Part shown: positions 1 to 6,325 of the stretch, one piece after another | Layout: every line of letters starts with the position of its first letter | How positions within the stretch are numbered: position 1 is the stretch's first letter | Source: Alphaproteobacteria bacterium | GTDB taxonomy: Bacteria; Pseudomonadota; Alphaproteobacteria; Rickettsiales; UBA1997 | Length of the DNA: 8,755 nt | Direction of reading: 5' to 3' | Assembly (NCBI GenBank): GCA_016869775.1 | Contig: VGDJ01000048.1 | Span: 1-8,755, forward strand | The notes under the pieces: model-generated | The model's input: only the letters and a program-made list of their open reading frames with translations | The model's database searches: none | What the model was told of the DNA's origin: nothing | Translations under genes and position numbers: made by a program

Positions 1-1
1 A

Positions 2-550
2 GTAATTTGTTTTGCTACCGATACAGTTTATGGACTTGCTGTGGATGCAACGAGCACTAAAGCTGTTAATAATTTATACCGATTAAAAAATCGTAATAAA
101 AATAAACCAATTGCAGTTTTTTTATCTGATAAAACTCAAGTTTCTAGATTTTTTAAAACCAATCTTGTTGCAGATTTAATCATCAATAAATATACACCTG
201 GAGCTATCACCATAATACTTGAAACAACCGAATATGCGCGAAAAAATTTGGCTAAAAACCTAAATAATAATCATAATAAATTTATCGGTTTTAGAATTGT
301 TGATAGTTTTTTTATTCGCAAATTATTTACGAAATATGACGGGATTTTAGCGGTTTCGAGTGCCAATAAAAGTAATGAAGAAGCCTGTTCGTCACCGCAC
401 GCAATAAAAAAAAATCTAAAGGATTTGGATTTGCTAATATGCGGAAAAAAAACTAGCAAAATATCATCAACGATTGTTAAAATTGAAAATGAAAAAATCT
501 CGATTGTTAGACAAGGTAAATTAATTGTAAAAGAATATGAATATCAATAA
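2..550 (+). CDS. tsaC: L-threonylcarbamoyladenylate synthase (Sua5/YrdC/TsaC family), 5' partial
   Basis: Makes threonylcarbamoyl-AMP from threonine, bicarbonate and ATP, the first step of the t6A37 modification on ANN-decoding tRNAs, in the cytoplasm. The reading frame is open to the left edge and the bases before the GTG at 41 encode the family's first motif, TDTVYGL, so the gene starts outside the window and the GTG is not its start. Later family motifs are in order: the RLKNRNKNKP segment (basic KxR..KP motif), YTPGAITIIL (usually PGPLT), FRIVDS (usually vRvPd), VSSANKSNE (usually SANlSG) and STIVKI...IVRQGKL near the C-terminus. Only a short N-terminus appears to be missing, and there is no C-terminal Sua5 extension, so this is the short TsaC type. 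Its 3' end overlaps the next gene by 14 bases. Family assignment is firm; the start cannot be seen. Confidence 0.93.
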   Translation, partial: VICFATDTVYGLAVDATSTKAVNNLYRLKNRNKNKPIAVFLSDKTQVSRFFKTNLVADLIINKYTPGAITIILETTEYARKNLAKNLNNNHNKFIGFRIVDSFFIRKLFTKYDGILAVSSANKSNEEACSSPHAIKKNLKDLDLLICGKKTSKISSTIVKIENEKISIVRQGKLIVKEYEYQ

Positions 551-1130
551 TTTCTTAAAAATGCCTTTGGTAAAAATTATTGTTACCATTTTATTTATTT
601 TTTATCTCTATGAGCAAACAAAAAATGATCCTCGAACCGCCTCTTATCAGCTTAGCAAAATAAATTTTGGTGATTCTGTTGATGGACTTAAAAATGCTAT
701 AAATATTGCCAAAAAATCATCATCTGGAGCTAATTATAATTCCGATGATCAAGATTTTAACAATGATAGCAATTCACCTTCGCAAGATTTAGGTCCAATA
801 AGTTTTGATGATTTGCTTATTGGCGATAAGGCTCCAGAGGCTTTGTGCGGTAGTCAAGTTTCAATTCAATATTCGCTTTTAGAAAAAGATTCAAATAACC
901 TCATAAATCAATCGCAAATCACATTTAAGATCGGTGAAGGTTTTAACAAATTGATTGAAAAAGCTATAATAGGAATGAAGGGTGGTGGAATTAGGGTTAT
1001 CGATATTCCAAACAATTTCTCAACCGGCGATGTCAACTATGATGAATTAATTAAAACTAAAAAAATGATTTATAAAGTTTTATTGATTGTAGCTAACAAC
1101 ACCAACATTTCTGGAGCTAGTTGTGAATAA
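537..1130 (+). CDS. Membrane-anchored FKBP-like peptidyl-prolyl isomerase domain protein, active site divergent
   Basis: 197 residues. A hydrophobic segment at about residues 8-25 looks like an uncleaved N-terminal anchor placing the rest in the periplasm. Residues 60-85 are a polar Ser/Asn/Asp linker. Residues 88-187 look like one FKBP domain: GSQVSIQYSL, then ITFKIGEG, then GMKGGGIRVIDIP, then a final strand KKMIYKVLLI. FKBPs catalyse cis-trans isomerisation of X-Pro bonds and help fold proteins. By my hand alignment to human FKBP12, Tyr26 is kept (Y112), but the FDSS segment is LINQS and the floor residue Trp59 is replaced by Ile140, and the usual DYAYG loop is missing. Activity may therefore be weak, or the role may be chaperone or scaffold. 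The ATG lies inside the tsaC 3' end and the stop overlaps the yciB start, suggesting translational coupling. The fold call is good; the catalytic role is uncertain. Confidence 0.82.
   Translation: MNINNFLKMPLVKIIVTILFIFYLYEQTKNDPRTASYQLSKINFGDSVDGLKNAINIAKKSSSGANYNSDDQDFNNDSNSPSQDLGPISFDDLLIGDKAPEALCGSQVSIQYSLLEKDSNNLINQSQITFKIGEGFNKLIEKAIIGMKGGGIRVIDIPNNFSTGDVNYDELIKTKKMIYKVLLIVANNTNISGASCE
1113..1116 (+). promoter_or_regulatory. Ribosome binding site of yciB
   Basis: GGAG six bases before the GTG at 1123, inside the 3' end of the FKBP-like gene. It is one of only two clear Shine-Dalgarno sequences in the window and decides the GTG start. Confidence 0.6.
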
Positions 1131-1716
1131 AAATAGCAATCAAAATCACGAATCTTTCACAAAGTTTCTTTACGATTATTTACCTCTGATAGTTTTTTTT
1201 GTTTGTTATAAATTTTCAATAGTTGAAGACAAATTGCTTTTTGCGACTTTATCGATGCTCTTAGCGACTTTTTTAGCTGTAGTATCAAGCTACATCTTAG
1301 TTAAAAAAATTCCCAAAGTCGCCACATTTTCTGGTGTTATTCTGGGAGTGTTTTGTGGCTTATCAATTGCCTTTGATAGCGATTATTTTATCAAAATAAA
1401 GCCAACGATTATCAATTTAATTTTTGCGATAATTCTGATTTACGGATATTATTTTAATAAACCCATGATGAACTATTTGCTAGGAGAACAAATTAAAATG
1501 TCATTTAAAGATTGGCAAACTTTGTCAATGCGTTGGGCGTTATTTTTTGTTGGTCTGGCGATTCTAAATGAAGCTATTTGGAGAAATTTTTCAACCGATT
1601 TTTGGGTGCAATTTAAGGTCTTTGGAATGATGACCATTTCAATTATTTTTACAGTTTTTCAAGTTCCATTTATTTTGAAAGCACAATCAAATTTTGTAGA
1701 ATCTAATAATCAATAA
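1123..1716 (+). CDS. yciB: Inner membrane-spanning protein YciB / septation protein A family
   Basis: 197 residues, slightly longer than E. coli YciB (179). Also called IspZ or IspA. Hydrophobic segments lie at about residues 18-33, 37-58, 66-84, 93-112, 135-153 and 164-185. Family landmarks are the opening FLYDYLPLIVFFVCYK, NKPMMNYLLG at 112-121, RWALFFVGLAILNEAIW at 137-153 and WVQFKVFG at 161-168. In enterobacteria this protein is tied to cell division, elongation and envelope integrity; its biochemical function is not settled. The GTG start is supported by a GGAG at 1113-1116 six bases upstream, by overlap with the preceding stop, and by the lack of an ATG before the conserved N-terminus. 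The last 14 bases overlap the end of mreC on the other strand. The extra N-terminal residues (about 10) and C-terminal tail are polar and unremarkable. Confidence 0.92.
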   Translation: MNKNSNQNHESFTKFLYDYLPLIVFFVCYKFSIVEDKLLFATLSMLLATFLAVVSSYILVKKIPKVATFSGVILGVFCGLSIAFDSDYFIKIKPTIINLIFAIILIYGYYFNKPMMNYLLGEQIKMSFKDWQTLSMRWALFFVGLAILNEAIWRNFSTDFWVQFKVFGMMTISIIFTVFQVPFILKAQSNFVESNNQ

Positions 1717-2542
1717 TTGAAACAATATTAAGACTATTTATGTCTTCAACTCCCGTTATATAAACAAAATTCTTATCGATTTTGCGAACAATCCCAACCA
1801 GAAGACCGGGCGGAACTACGTCACCGTCGCTAGATGTAAAAATCTTATCCCCAAGAGCAATTTGATGATTTTTTGGGAGGTATAATATTTCCATAAGGCC
1901 ATTATTGTTCCCAGCGAGAATACCGCGATTTCTCGTTCTTGAAGCAATAATGGGAATTCTGGAGTTGGTATCTGTGAGAAGCATAATTCGTGATTTATCT
2001 TCAAATACTTCGGCAACACGACCAATAACTCCACGATTACCAGTGATTATTTGACCTTCTTTGATATTTCTATTTAAACCTGAATCAATTAATATTTTTT
2101 GATTGAAGGCTTGATGAGACATCCCGATTAAGCGCGCTATTTTGTAGTTTTCAGTTTTTGATTTTACGAAATTCAGAGCATTGCGAAGCTCTTTGTTTTC
2201 TTGATGAATTGCTAATGTTGTTAAATAATAATTTTGTAACTTAAAAAGCTCTTCTTTAAGTTGAACATTTTCTTTTTTAGCAATTATTAATTTGTTAAAA
2301 TTAACAAAAACATCAATTGAGGTGTTAATAGGAAAGGATATGATTTTTACAACGGGCCTAGAAATTGAGATGAAGGAGTTGTTGATTTTGTTATTAATTT
2401 CTCGATTAAGCTTAGAAGTGATTAGACAAATTATGCAAAGAAAAATAAAAAAAACAGTTTCAATTTTTTTAAACACTAAATTCAAACTGTGTTTAATTAT
2501 AAGGTTTGACTTAGGTGATGATGAGTCTAAGTAGTTTTGCAT
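1703..2542 (-). CDS. mreC: Rod shape-determining protein MreC
   Basis: 279 residues, normal length for the family. A short cytoplasmic N-terminus is followed by one membrane helix at about residues 28-43, a coiled-coil-like stretch at about 85-125, and the periplasmic beta-rich domain from about 135 to the end. Recognisable family segments are NQKILIDSGLNRNIKEGQ (147-164), VIGRVAEV (172-179), LLTDTNSRIP (188-197) and the C-terminal GDKIFTSSDGDVVPPGLLVG (231-250). MreC links cytoplasmic MreB filaments through MreD/RodA-PBP2 to wall synthesis. It begins 13 bases after mreB and is co-transcribed with it. No mreD follows in the window: the gene ends inside the convergent yciB gene, 14 bases past its stop. 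mreD and the PBP2/RodA genes must be elsewhere or absent. No clear ribosome binding site precedes the ATG. Confidence 0.95.
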   Translation of the reverse strand: MQNYLDSSSPKSNLIIKHSLNLVFKKIETVFFIFLCIICLITSKLNREINNKINNSFISISRPVVKIISFPINTSIDVFVNFNKLIIAKKENVQLKEELFKLQNYYLTTLAIHQENKELRNALNFVKSKTENYKIARLIGMSHQAFNQKILIDSGLNRNIKEGQIITGNRGVIGRVAEVFEDKSRIMLLTDTNSRIPIIASRTRNRGILAGNNNGLMEILYLPKNHQIALGDKIFTSSDGDVVPPGLLVGIVRKIDKNFVYITGVEDINSLNIVSIIDY

Positions 2543-2555
2543 TTAAGATTATCGA

Positions 2556-3596
2556 TTAATCTTGTCTAAAGAGTGTGGCCCTGAACATTTTAGTATTCTC
2601 TAAAACTTTTCCACAACCATTTACAACGCACAATAGTGGATCTTCGGCAACAAAAACTGGAAGACCAGTGGCTTGCCTGATAACATGATCAAGATTTTTT
2701 AATAGCGCGCCACCACCCGATAAAACAATACCTCTTTCAACTATATCTGAAGAAAGTTCTGGGGGAGTGCATTCAAGTGCAACTTTTATTGCATCAACAA
2801 TTTGTTCGACTGGCTCCATTAAGCTTTCAGCGATTTGTCTTTCGGTTAAAATCATTTCCTTTGGTATACCGTTTGATAAATCTCGACCTTTAACTTCAAT
2901 CACAAGTCCATCACCTTGCTCTGGAGGGCAGGCGGCTCCAATAGTTTTTTTGATTCTTTCGGCAGTTGATTCACCGATTAGAAGGTTTTGATAGCGACGA
3001 ATGTAAGAAATAATTGCCTCGTCCATTTTATCGCCACCAACACGAACTGATCGTGAATAAACAATTCCTCCAAGAGAAAGTATGCCAACCTCAGTTGTGC
3101 CACCTCCAATATCGACAATCATTGAACCGGTTGGCTCAGTTACGGGAAGATTGGCGCCAATTGCCGCGGCCATTGGTTCTTCAATCAGGTAAACTTCATT
3201 TGCACCAGCGCCTTCAGCGGCATCTTGAATTGCGCGTCGCTCAACTGGCGTTGAGCCTGAGGGAACGCAAATTATTACTTGGGGACCAAGCCAACTTTTG
3301 GTCTGATTAACTTCGCGGATAAAATGTTTAATCATTTCGGCGGCAACTTTAAAATCAGCTATTACACCGTCTTTTAATGGTCGAATTGCTTCGATTTTGG
3401 CTGGAGTTCTGCCCAACATTCTTTTGGCCGTGTTACCAAAAGCGCAAGTAACTGATTTTCCGGATTCATTCAAAACAGCAACGACTGATGGCTCATTTAA
3501 AACTACGCCCTGACCACGAACATAGACTAAGGTGTTAGCAGTTCCAAGGTCAATAGCGATATCCTTGGAAGTGAATGAAAATAATTTTGGAAACAT
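2556..3596 (-). CDS. mreB: Rod shape-determining protein MreB (bacterial actin)
   Basis: 346 residues, full length. Actin-family nucleotide-binding motifs are intact: phosphate-1 loop DLGTANT at 16-22, connect-1 IEEPMAAAIG at 138-147, phosphate-2 VDIGGGTTEV at 161-170 and adenosine motif LSGGGALL at 292-299. The N-terminal MFPKLFSF is the short membrane-binding/amphipathic start seen in many MreBs. MreB forms membrane-bound antiparallel filaments that steer lateral wall synthesis, so the organism is probably rod-shaped or curved and makes peptidoglycan. The start is set by an AGGAG at 3601-3605, four bases before the ATG. The gene sits 16 bases downstream of leuA and 13 bases upstream of mreC. 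G+C is visibly higher than in flanking genes, as expected for a conserved gene. Very secure call. Confidence 0.98.
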   Translation of the reverse strand: MFPKLFSFTSKDIAIDLGTANTLVYVRGQGVVLNEPSVVAVLNESGKSVTCAFGNTAKRMLGRTPAKIEAIRPLKDGVIADFKVAAEMIKHFIREVNQTKSWLGPQVIICVPSGSTPVERRAIQDAAEGAGANEVYLIEEPMAAAIGANLPVTEPTGSMIVDIGGGTTEVGILSLGGIVYSRSVRVGGDKMDEAIISYIRRYQNLLIGESTAERIKKTIGAACPPEQGDGLVIEVKGRDLSNGIPKEMILTERQIAESLMEPVEQIVDAIKVALECTPPELSSDIVERGIVLSGGGALLKNLDHVIRQATGLPVFVAEDPLLCVVNGCGKVLENTKMFRATLFRQD

Positions 3597-3600
3597 ATTT

Positions 3601-3605
3601 CTCCT
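3601..3605 (-). promoter_or_regulatory. Ribosome binding site of mreB
   Basis: AGGAG on the minus strand, four bases before the mreB ATG and inside the 16-base leuA-mreB gap. It is the strongest Shine-Dalgarno sequence in the window, suggesting mreB is translated efficiently and independently of leuA. Confidence 0.7.
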
Positions 3606-3612
3606 GAAAGAT

Positions 3613-5127
3613 TTAATTTTTATTTTTTATTTTTTGTAAACAATTTATATAAGCTATTGCAGATGCAACCAAAACATTGGTATCTGCGCCAGTAGCTGAA
3701 TAAATTCGGTTATCTTGATTAAGACGGACAAGAACATGTGCTTGAGCATCAGTGCCCTCGGTTACAGCTTCAACTTTATAGAGTTCGAGCTTTGCTCCGT
3801 GAGGAATAATTTTATCAATTGCAGAGAAAATTGCATCGACTGGACCGTCTTTCGACACAAAACTAATTTGTTCGATAATGGTGTCAATTCTTATTTTTAT
3901 AAAAATCTTAGCCTCTTTGTTGTTACCGCAATTTACTTCTAAATCAATAAGTTGATAACGGGCTTGGTTTTCAATGATAGAGCCGTCAATAATCGAGACT
4001 AAATCTTCGTTTGATATTTCCTTTTTTTTATCAGCTAAATCTTTGAAGCGCACAAAGGATTCGTTGATAATTTGTTCGGATAAATCATATCCCAATTCCT
4101 TAAGTCTGTCTTTAAAAGCTGATCGTCCCGAGAGCTTTCCGAGAGTAAGAGAAGTTTTTTCAATTCCGACCGATTGTGGTGACATTATTTCGTATGTTGC
4201 GCGATTTTTTAAAATGCCATCTTGATGAATTCCGCTTTCATGGGCGAAAGCATTGGCTCCAACAATTGCTTTGTTGGGCTGAACAACAAAGCCGGTAATA
4301 TTTGAAACTAATTTAGAAATTCTAGAAATCATAGTGGTGTCGATGTTGCTAGAAAAATTGTAAATGTCGTGGCGAGTTTTTATGGCCATCACAATTTCTT
4401 CAAGCGCAGCGTTACCAGCTCTTTCGCCAATACCATTTATTGTACATTCAATTTGTCTAGCACCAGCTCGTAAAGCGGATAAAGAATTTGCTACAGCCAA
4501 ACCTAAATCATTGTGACAATGCGCTGAAATTATGGCTTTATCGATGTTTGTAACGCTATTTTTAATAGCCGAAATTAAAGCAAAATATTCGTCAGGAGTC
4601 GTGTAACCAACTGTATCGGGAATGTTGATGGTAGTAGCTCCAGAGGCTATTGCTGTTTCGATGGCTTTAAACAAAAAATCATGTTCTGAGCGAGTTGCAT
4701 CTTCGGCGGACCAATCAACTTCATCACAATTATTTCTGGCATAACTAACACTGTCTTTGATGGCTTCTAAAACTTTATCGGAGGACATTTTTAATTTGAA
4801 CTCCATGTGAATTGAAGAAGTGGCAATAAAAGTATGAATGCGGGATTTTGTGGCACCTTTAAGGGCTTTGGCAGTAATTTCTATGTCATGTTTTTTGGCG
4901 CGAGCTAGCCCGCAAATAGTAGAATTTTTGATTGTGTTGGCAATTCTATTGACTGCTAAAAAATCTCCTTCAGAAGCAACTGGAAATCCAGCTTCAATTA
5001 CATCGACTCCCATTTTTTCGAGGTTTTTTGCAATTAATAGTTTTTCTTCGATATTCATGGTTGCGCCTGGGGCTTGCTCTCCGTCGCGAAGAGTGGTGTC
5101 AAAAATTATTATTTTTTCGGTTGCCAT
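3613..5127 (-). CDS. leuA: 2-isopropylmalate synthase
   Basis: 504 residues, normal for the bacterial LeuA type. It condenses acetyl-CoA with 2-oxoisovalerate to 2-isopropylmalate, the first committed step of leucine synthesis. The TIM-barrel domain opens with DTTLRDGEQAPG (10-21), where R14, D15 and E17 are the usual catalytic/metal residues. HCHND at 203-207 gives the HxH metal ligands, followed by ECTINGIGERAGNAALEE (227-244). HESGIHQDG at 296-304 is the hallmark that separates LeuA from citramalate and homocitrate synthases. Residues 395-500 form the C-terminal regulatory domain, with DGPVDAIFSAI and ATGADTNVLVASAIAYI, the fold that binds leucine for feedback inhibition. No ribosome binding site is seen. 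First gene of a likely leuA-mreB-mreC operon, with no other leucine gene nearby. Its last codons form an A-rich run. Confidence 0.96.
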   Translation of the reverse strand: MATEKIIIFDTTLRDGEQAPGATMNIEEKLLIAKNLEKMGVDVIEAGFPVASEGDFLAVNRIANTIKNSTICGLARAKKHDIEITAKALKGATKSRIHTFIATSSIHMEFKLKMSSDKVLEAIKDSVSYARNNCDEVDWSAEDATRSEHDFLFKAIETAIASGATTINIPDTVGYTTPDEYFALISAIKNSVTNIDKAIISAHCHNDLGLAVANSLSALRAGARQIECTINGIGERAGNAALEEIVMAIKTRHDIYNFSSNIDTTMISRISKLVSNITGFVVQPNKAIVGANAFAHESGIHQDGILKNRATYEIMSPQSVGIEKTSLTLGKLSGRSAFKDRLKELGYDLSEQIINESFVRFKDLADKKKEISNEDLVSIIDGSIIENQARYQLIDLEVNCGNNKEAKIFIKIRIDTIIEQISFVSKDGPVDAIFSAIDKIIPHGAKLELYKVEAVTEGTDAQAHVLVRLNQDNRIYSATGADTNVLVASAIAYINCLQKIKNKN

Positions 5128-5160
5128 TTATTATTTATTTTTGGGAGTTTTAGCGCAATT

Positions 5161-5216
5161 TTTTGAGTTTACTTTCAAGAAAGAATCGTTTAATTCTTTG
5201 GATTTGCTCCTCAAAA
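5161..5216 (-). other. Possible structured leader of leuA
   Basis: In the leuA leader, TTTTGAG (5216-5210) can pair with CTCAAAA (5167-5161), enclosing a second hairpin in which AAAGAAT (5199-5193) pairs with ATTCTTT (5186-5180) across a six-base loop. A leucine gene leader is a place where attenuation is plausible, but there is no U-tract terminator and no leader peptide, and 7-base pairings are common by chance in AT-rich DNA. Confidence 0.2.
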
Positions 5217-5231
5217 TAATAAAGTTATAAA
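5204..5231 (+). promoter_or_regulatory. Candidate sigma-70 promoter of the LD-carboxypeptidase gene
   Basis: TTGCTC at 5204-5209 (3 of 6 to the -35 consensus), 16-base spacer, TATAAA at 5226-5231 (5 of 6). It lies about 30 bases before the ATG at 5261, so the leader would be short. The -35 is weak and the region is AT-rich, so chance matches are likely. Confidence 0.28.
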
Positions 5232-5244
5232 AGTCAAAACACAA
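5216..5244 (-). promoter_or_regulatory. Candidate sigma-70 promoter of the leuA-mreB-mreC unit
   Basis: On the minus strand, TTGTGT at 5244-5239 (3 of 6), 17-base spacer, TATTAT at 5221-5216 (5 of 6). Transcription from here would give a leader of roughly 80 bases before leuA. It overlaps the plus-strand candidate promoter. Based on position and a good -10 only. Confidence 0.28.
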
Positions 5245-5260
5245 TTCAAAATTTTTAATA

Positions 5261-6184
5261 ATGCCGACGGAAAAAATAATTATAGATATTATATCAGTAG
5301 CAACTCCTTGTTTGGTTGAAGATAACAAAAAAATTAAAAAATTATTGGAAAAAAATAATTTAGAATGGAACTTTTTCAATGAAAATTTAGTTTCGATTAA
5401 AGAAGTGAGTAATGATTTTTTTGCTAATTGTTCAGCGATTGAAAGATTCAAAAATTTTAAAAATGCTTGCGAAAATCCAGATTCAAAAATTATTTGGTGT
5501 AATCGCGGAGGATATGGCAGTGCAGATATATTACCTTTTTTATATAAAATGCCGAAGCCAAAAAATAAAAAAATTTTAATTGGTTTTAGCGATATAGTTT
5601 CAATAGCTTCATACGTTCAAAAAAATTGGGGATGGCAAGTTATATGCGCACCAATGCTATATCAAATAGCTAACAATAAGGTTTCTAAGGCATCGCAACA
5701 AATAATTTTTGATTTAGTAAAAGGTAAAATTAATCAATTAAAATATAAAATTAAACTTCTCAAGGGCGCTCCTAAAGACCTAAGTTCAGATGTTGTGGGA
5801 GGTTGTGTGAGTGTTTTATCGGGAAATTTTGCAACTAAAAATCAACTTAATTGGCGTAATAAAATTTTATTTTTAGAAGATGAGGGTGAAGATGGCGAAA
5901 GGTTGGATAGATATTTCACTCAAATTGCTTTTATGATCAATGAGACCGCTAACAAGCCTAAGACCATTTTGCTTGGAAATTTTAAAATGAACAACGAATT
6001 TGGTGACCCTAAATTAGAAAAAATTAATATCGCGATAGAAAGATTTTGTGATAAGATTAATAAAATAAATATTTGGCAAGAATGCGATGGTGTGTTGGGC
6101 CACTCGTTTGAACAAAAACCTCTGCTACTGGGTGCAAAAACTCAAATAGTATCTAGCGGAGAGTTGGTGCAAAAATTAATTTGA
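5261..6184 (+). CDS. LD-carboxypeptidase (peptidase family S66, LdcA-like)
   Basis: 307 residues, the usual length of S66 enzymes. These cytoplasmic serine peptidases remove the terminal D-Ala from murein tetrapeptides during peptidoglycan recycling. Family segments are in order: NRGGYGSADILPFL (81-94), KILIGFSD (104-111) with nucleophile Ser110, the GGCVSVLSGNF segment (180-190), ILFLEDEGED (202-211) with Glu206, DRYFTQIAFM (216-225), LLGNF (237-241) and GVLGHSFEQKPLLLG (277-291) with His281. The Ser-Glu-His triad is thus complete. The usual HGPM motif is CAPM at 129-132. No signal peptide, consistent with a cytoplasmic enzyme. Hand-counted G+C is about 31% over 5341-6180, lower than mreB. 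No ribosome binding site precedes the ATG. A microcin-immunity MccF-like member is an alternative within S66, but nothing nearby supports it. Confidence 0.88.
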   Translation: MPTEKIIIDIISVATPCLVEDNKKIKKLLEKNNLEWNFFNENLVSIKEVSNDFFANCSAIERFKNFKNACENPDSKIIWCNRGGYGSADILPFLYKMPKPKNKKILIGFSDIVSIASYVQKNWGWQVICAPMLYQIANNKVSKASQQIIFDLVKGKINQLKYKIKLLKGAPKDLSSDVVGGCVSVLSGNFATKNQLNWRNKILFLEDEGEDGERLDRYFTQIAFMINETANKPKTILLGNFKMNNEFGDPKLEKINIAIERFCDKINKINIWQECDGVLGHSFEQKPLLLGAKTQIVSSGELVQKLI

Positions 6185-6193
6185 GTTTTTTTT
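6136..6193 (+). terminator. Candidate intrinsic terminator overlapping the 3' end of the LD-carboxypeptidase gene
   Basis: AAAAACTCAAAT at 6136-6147 is a perfect 12-base inverted match to ATTTGAGTTTTT at 6179-6190, and the right arm runs into eight T residues at 6186-6193. The stop codon TGA at 6182-6184 is inside the right arm. The stem is AT-rich and the loop is 31 bases, longer than in standard terminators, which lowers confidence. Position and U-run fit termination before nuoD. Confidence 0.45.
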
Positions 6194-6325
6194 CTGAAAA
6201 TTTAAAAATGTCGAATCATTAAGCAAAATATATTTATAAAATCTAATTTTTATTGGTCACCACTGATATTTTTTCAATCAAAAGTTTAATTAGATTCTAA
6301 AATTCCTAACCATAATTTTTTTAAC
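6185..6325 (+). promoter_or_regulatory. Intergenic region before nuoD, promoter-containing by position
   Basis: 141 AT-rich bases without a gene. A TATAAA at 6235-6240 has only a poor -35 partner (TCGAAT at 6211-6216, 18-base spacer). A 9-base inverted repeat, AATCTAATT at 6240-6248 and AATTAGATT at 6288-6296, starts within the possible -10 element. No ribosome binding site precedes the nuoD GTG. A promoter is expected after the candidate terminator, but I cannot place it firmly. Confidence 0.3.

Larger units (their letters stand above)
5128..5260. promoter_or_regulatory. Divergent intergenic region between leuA and the LD-carboxypeptidase gene
   Basis: These 133 very AT-rich bases must hold the start signals of both the minus-strand leuA-mreBC unit and the plus-strand LD-carboxypeptidase gene. 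I see overlapping promoter-like sequences on both strands (listed separately) and a possible folded leader for leuA. No tRNA, operator dyad of a known regulator or leader peptide rich in Leu codons is visible. The role follows from gene orientation; the exact elements are tentative. Confidence 0.6.

Noticed and set aside
41..43. GTG as start of the first gene
   Set aside because: The frame is open to the window edge and the codons before it encode the conserved TDTVYGL motif, so this Val is internal.
3014..3310. Plus-strand open frame of 98 codons antisense to mreB
   Set aside because: Gln/Leu/Arg-rich translation typical of a shadow frame opposite a strongly conserved gene.
4838..5230. Plus-strand open frame of 130 codons antisense to the leuA 5' end
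   Set aside because: It mirrors leuA codons over most of its length and has no ribosome binding site or family motif.
5131..5451. Minus-strand open frame of 106 codons across the LD-carboxypeptidase 5' end and the intergenic region
   Set aside because: It is mostly antisense to a well-supported gene, shows no recognisable motif, and is rich in residues expected from reversed AT-rich codons.
6240..6296. Nine-base inverted repeat before nuoD as a regulator binding site
   Set aside because: A 39-base spacing and AT-only context apart from one G/C pair make a chance match likely.
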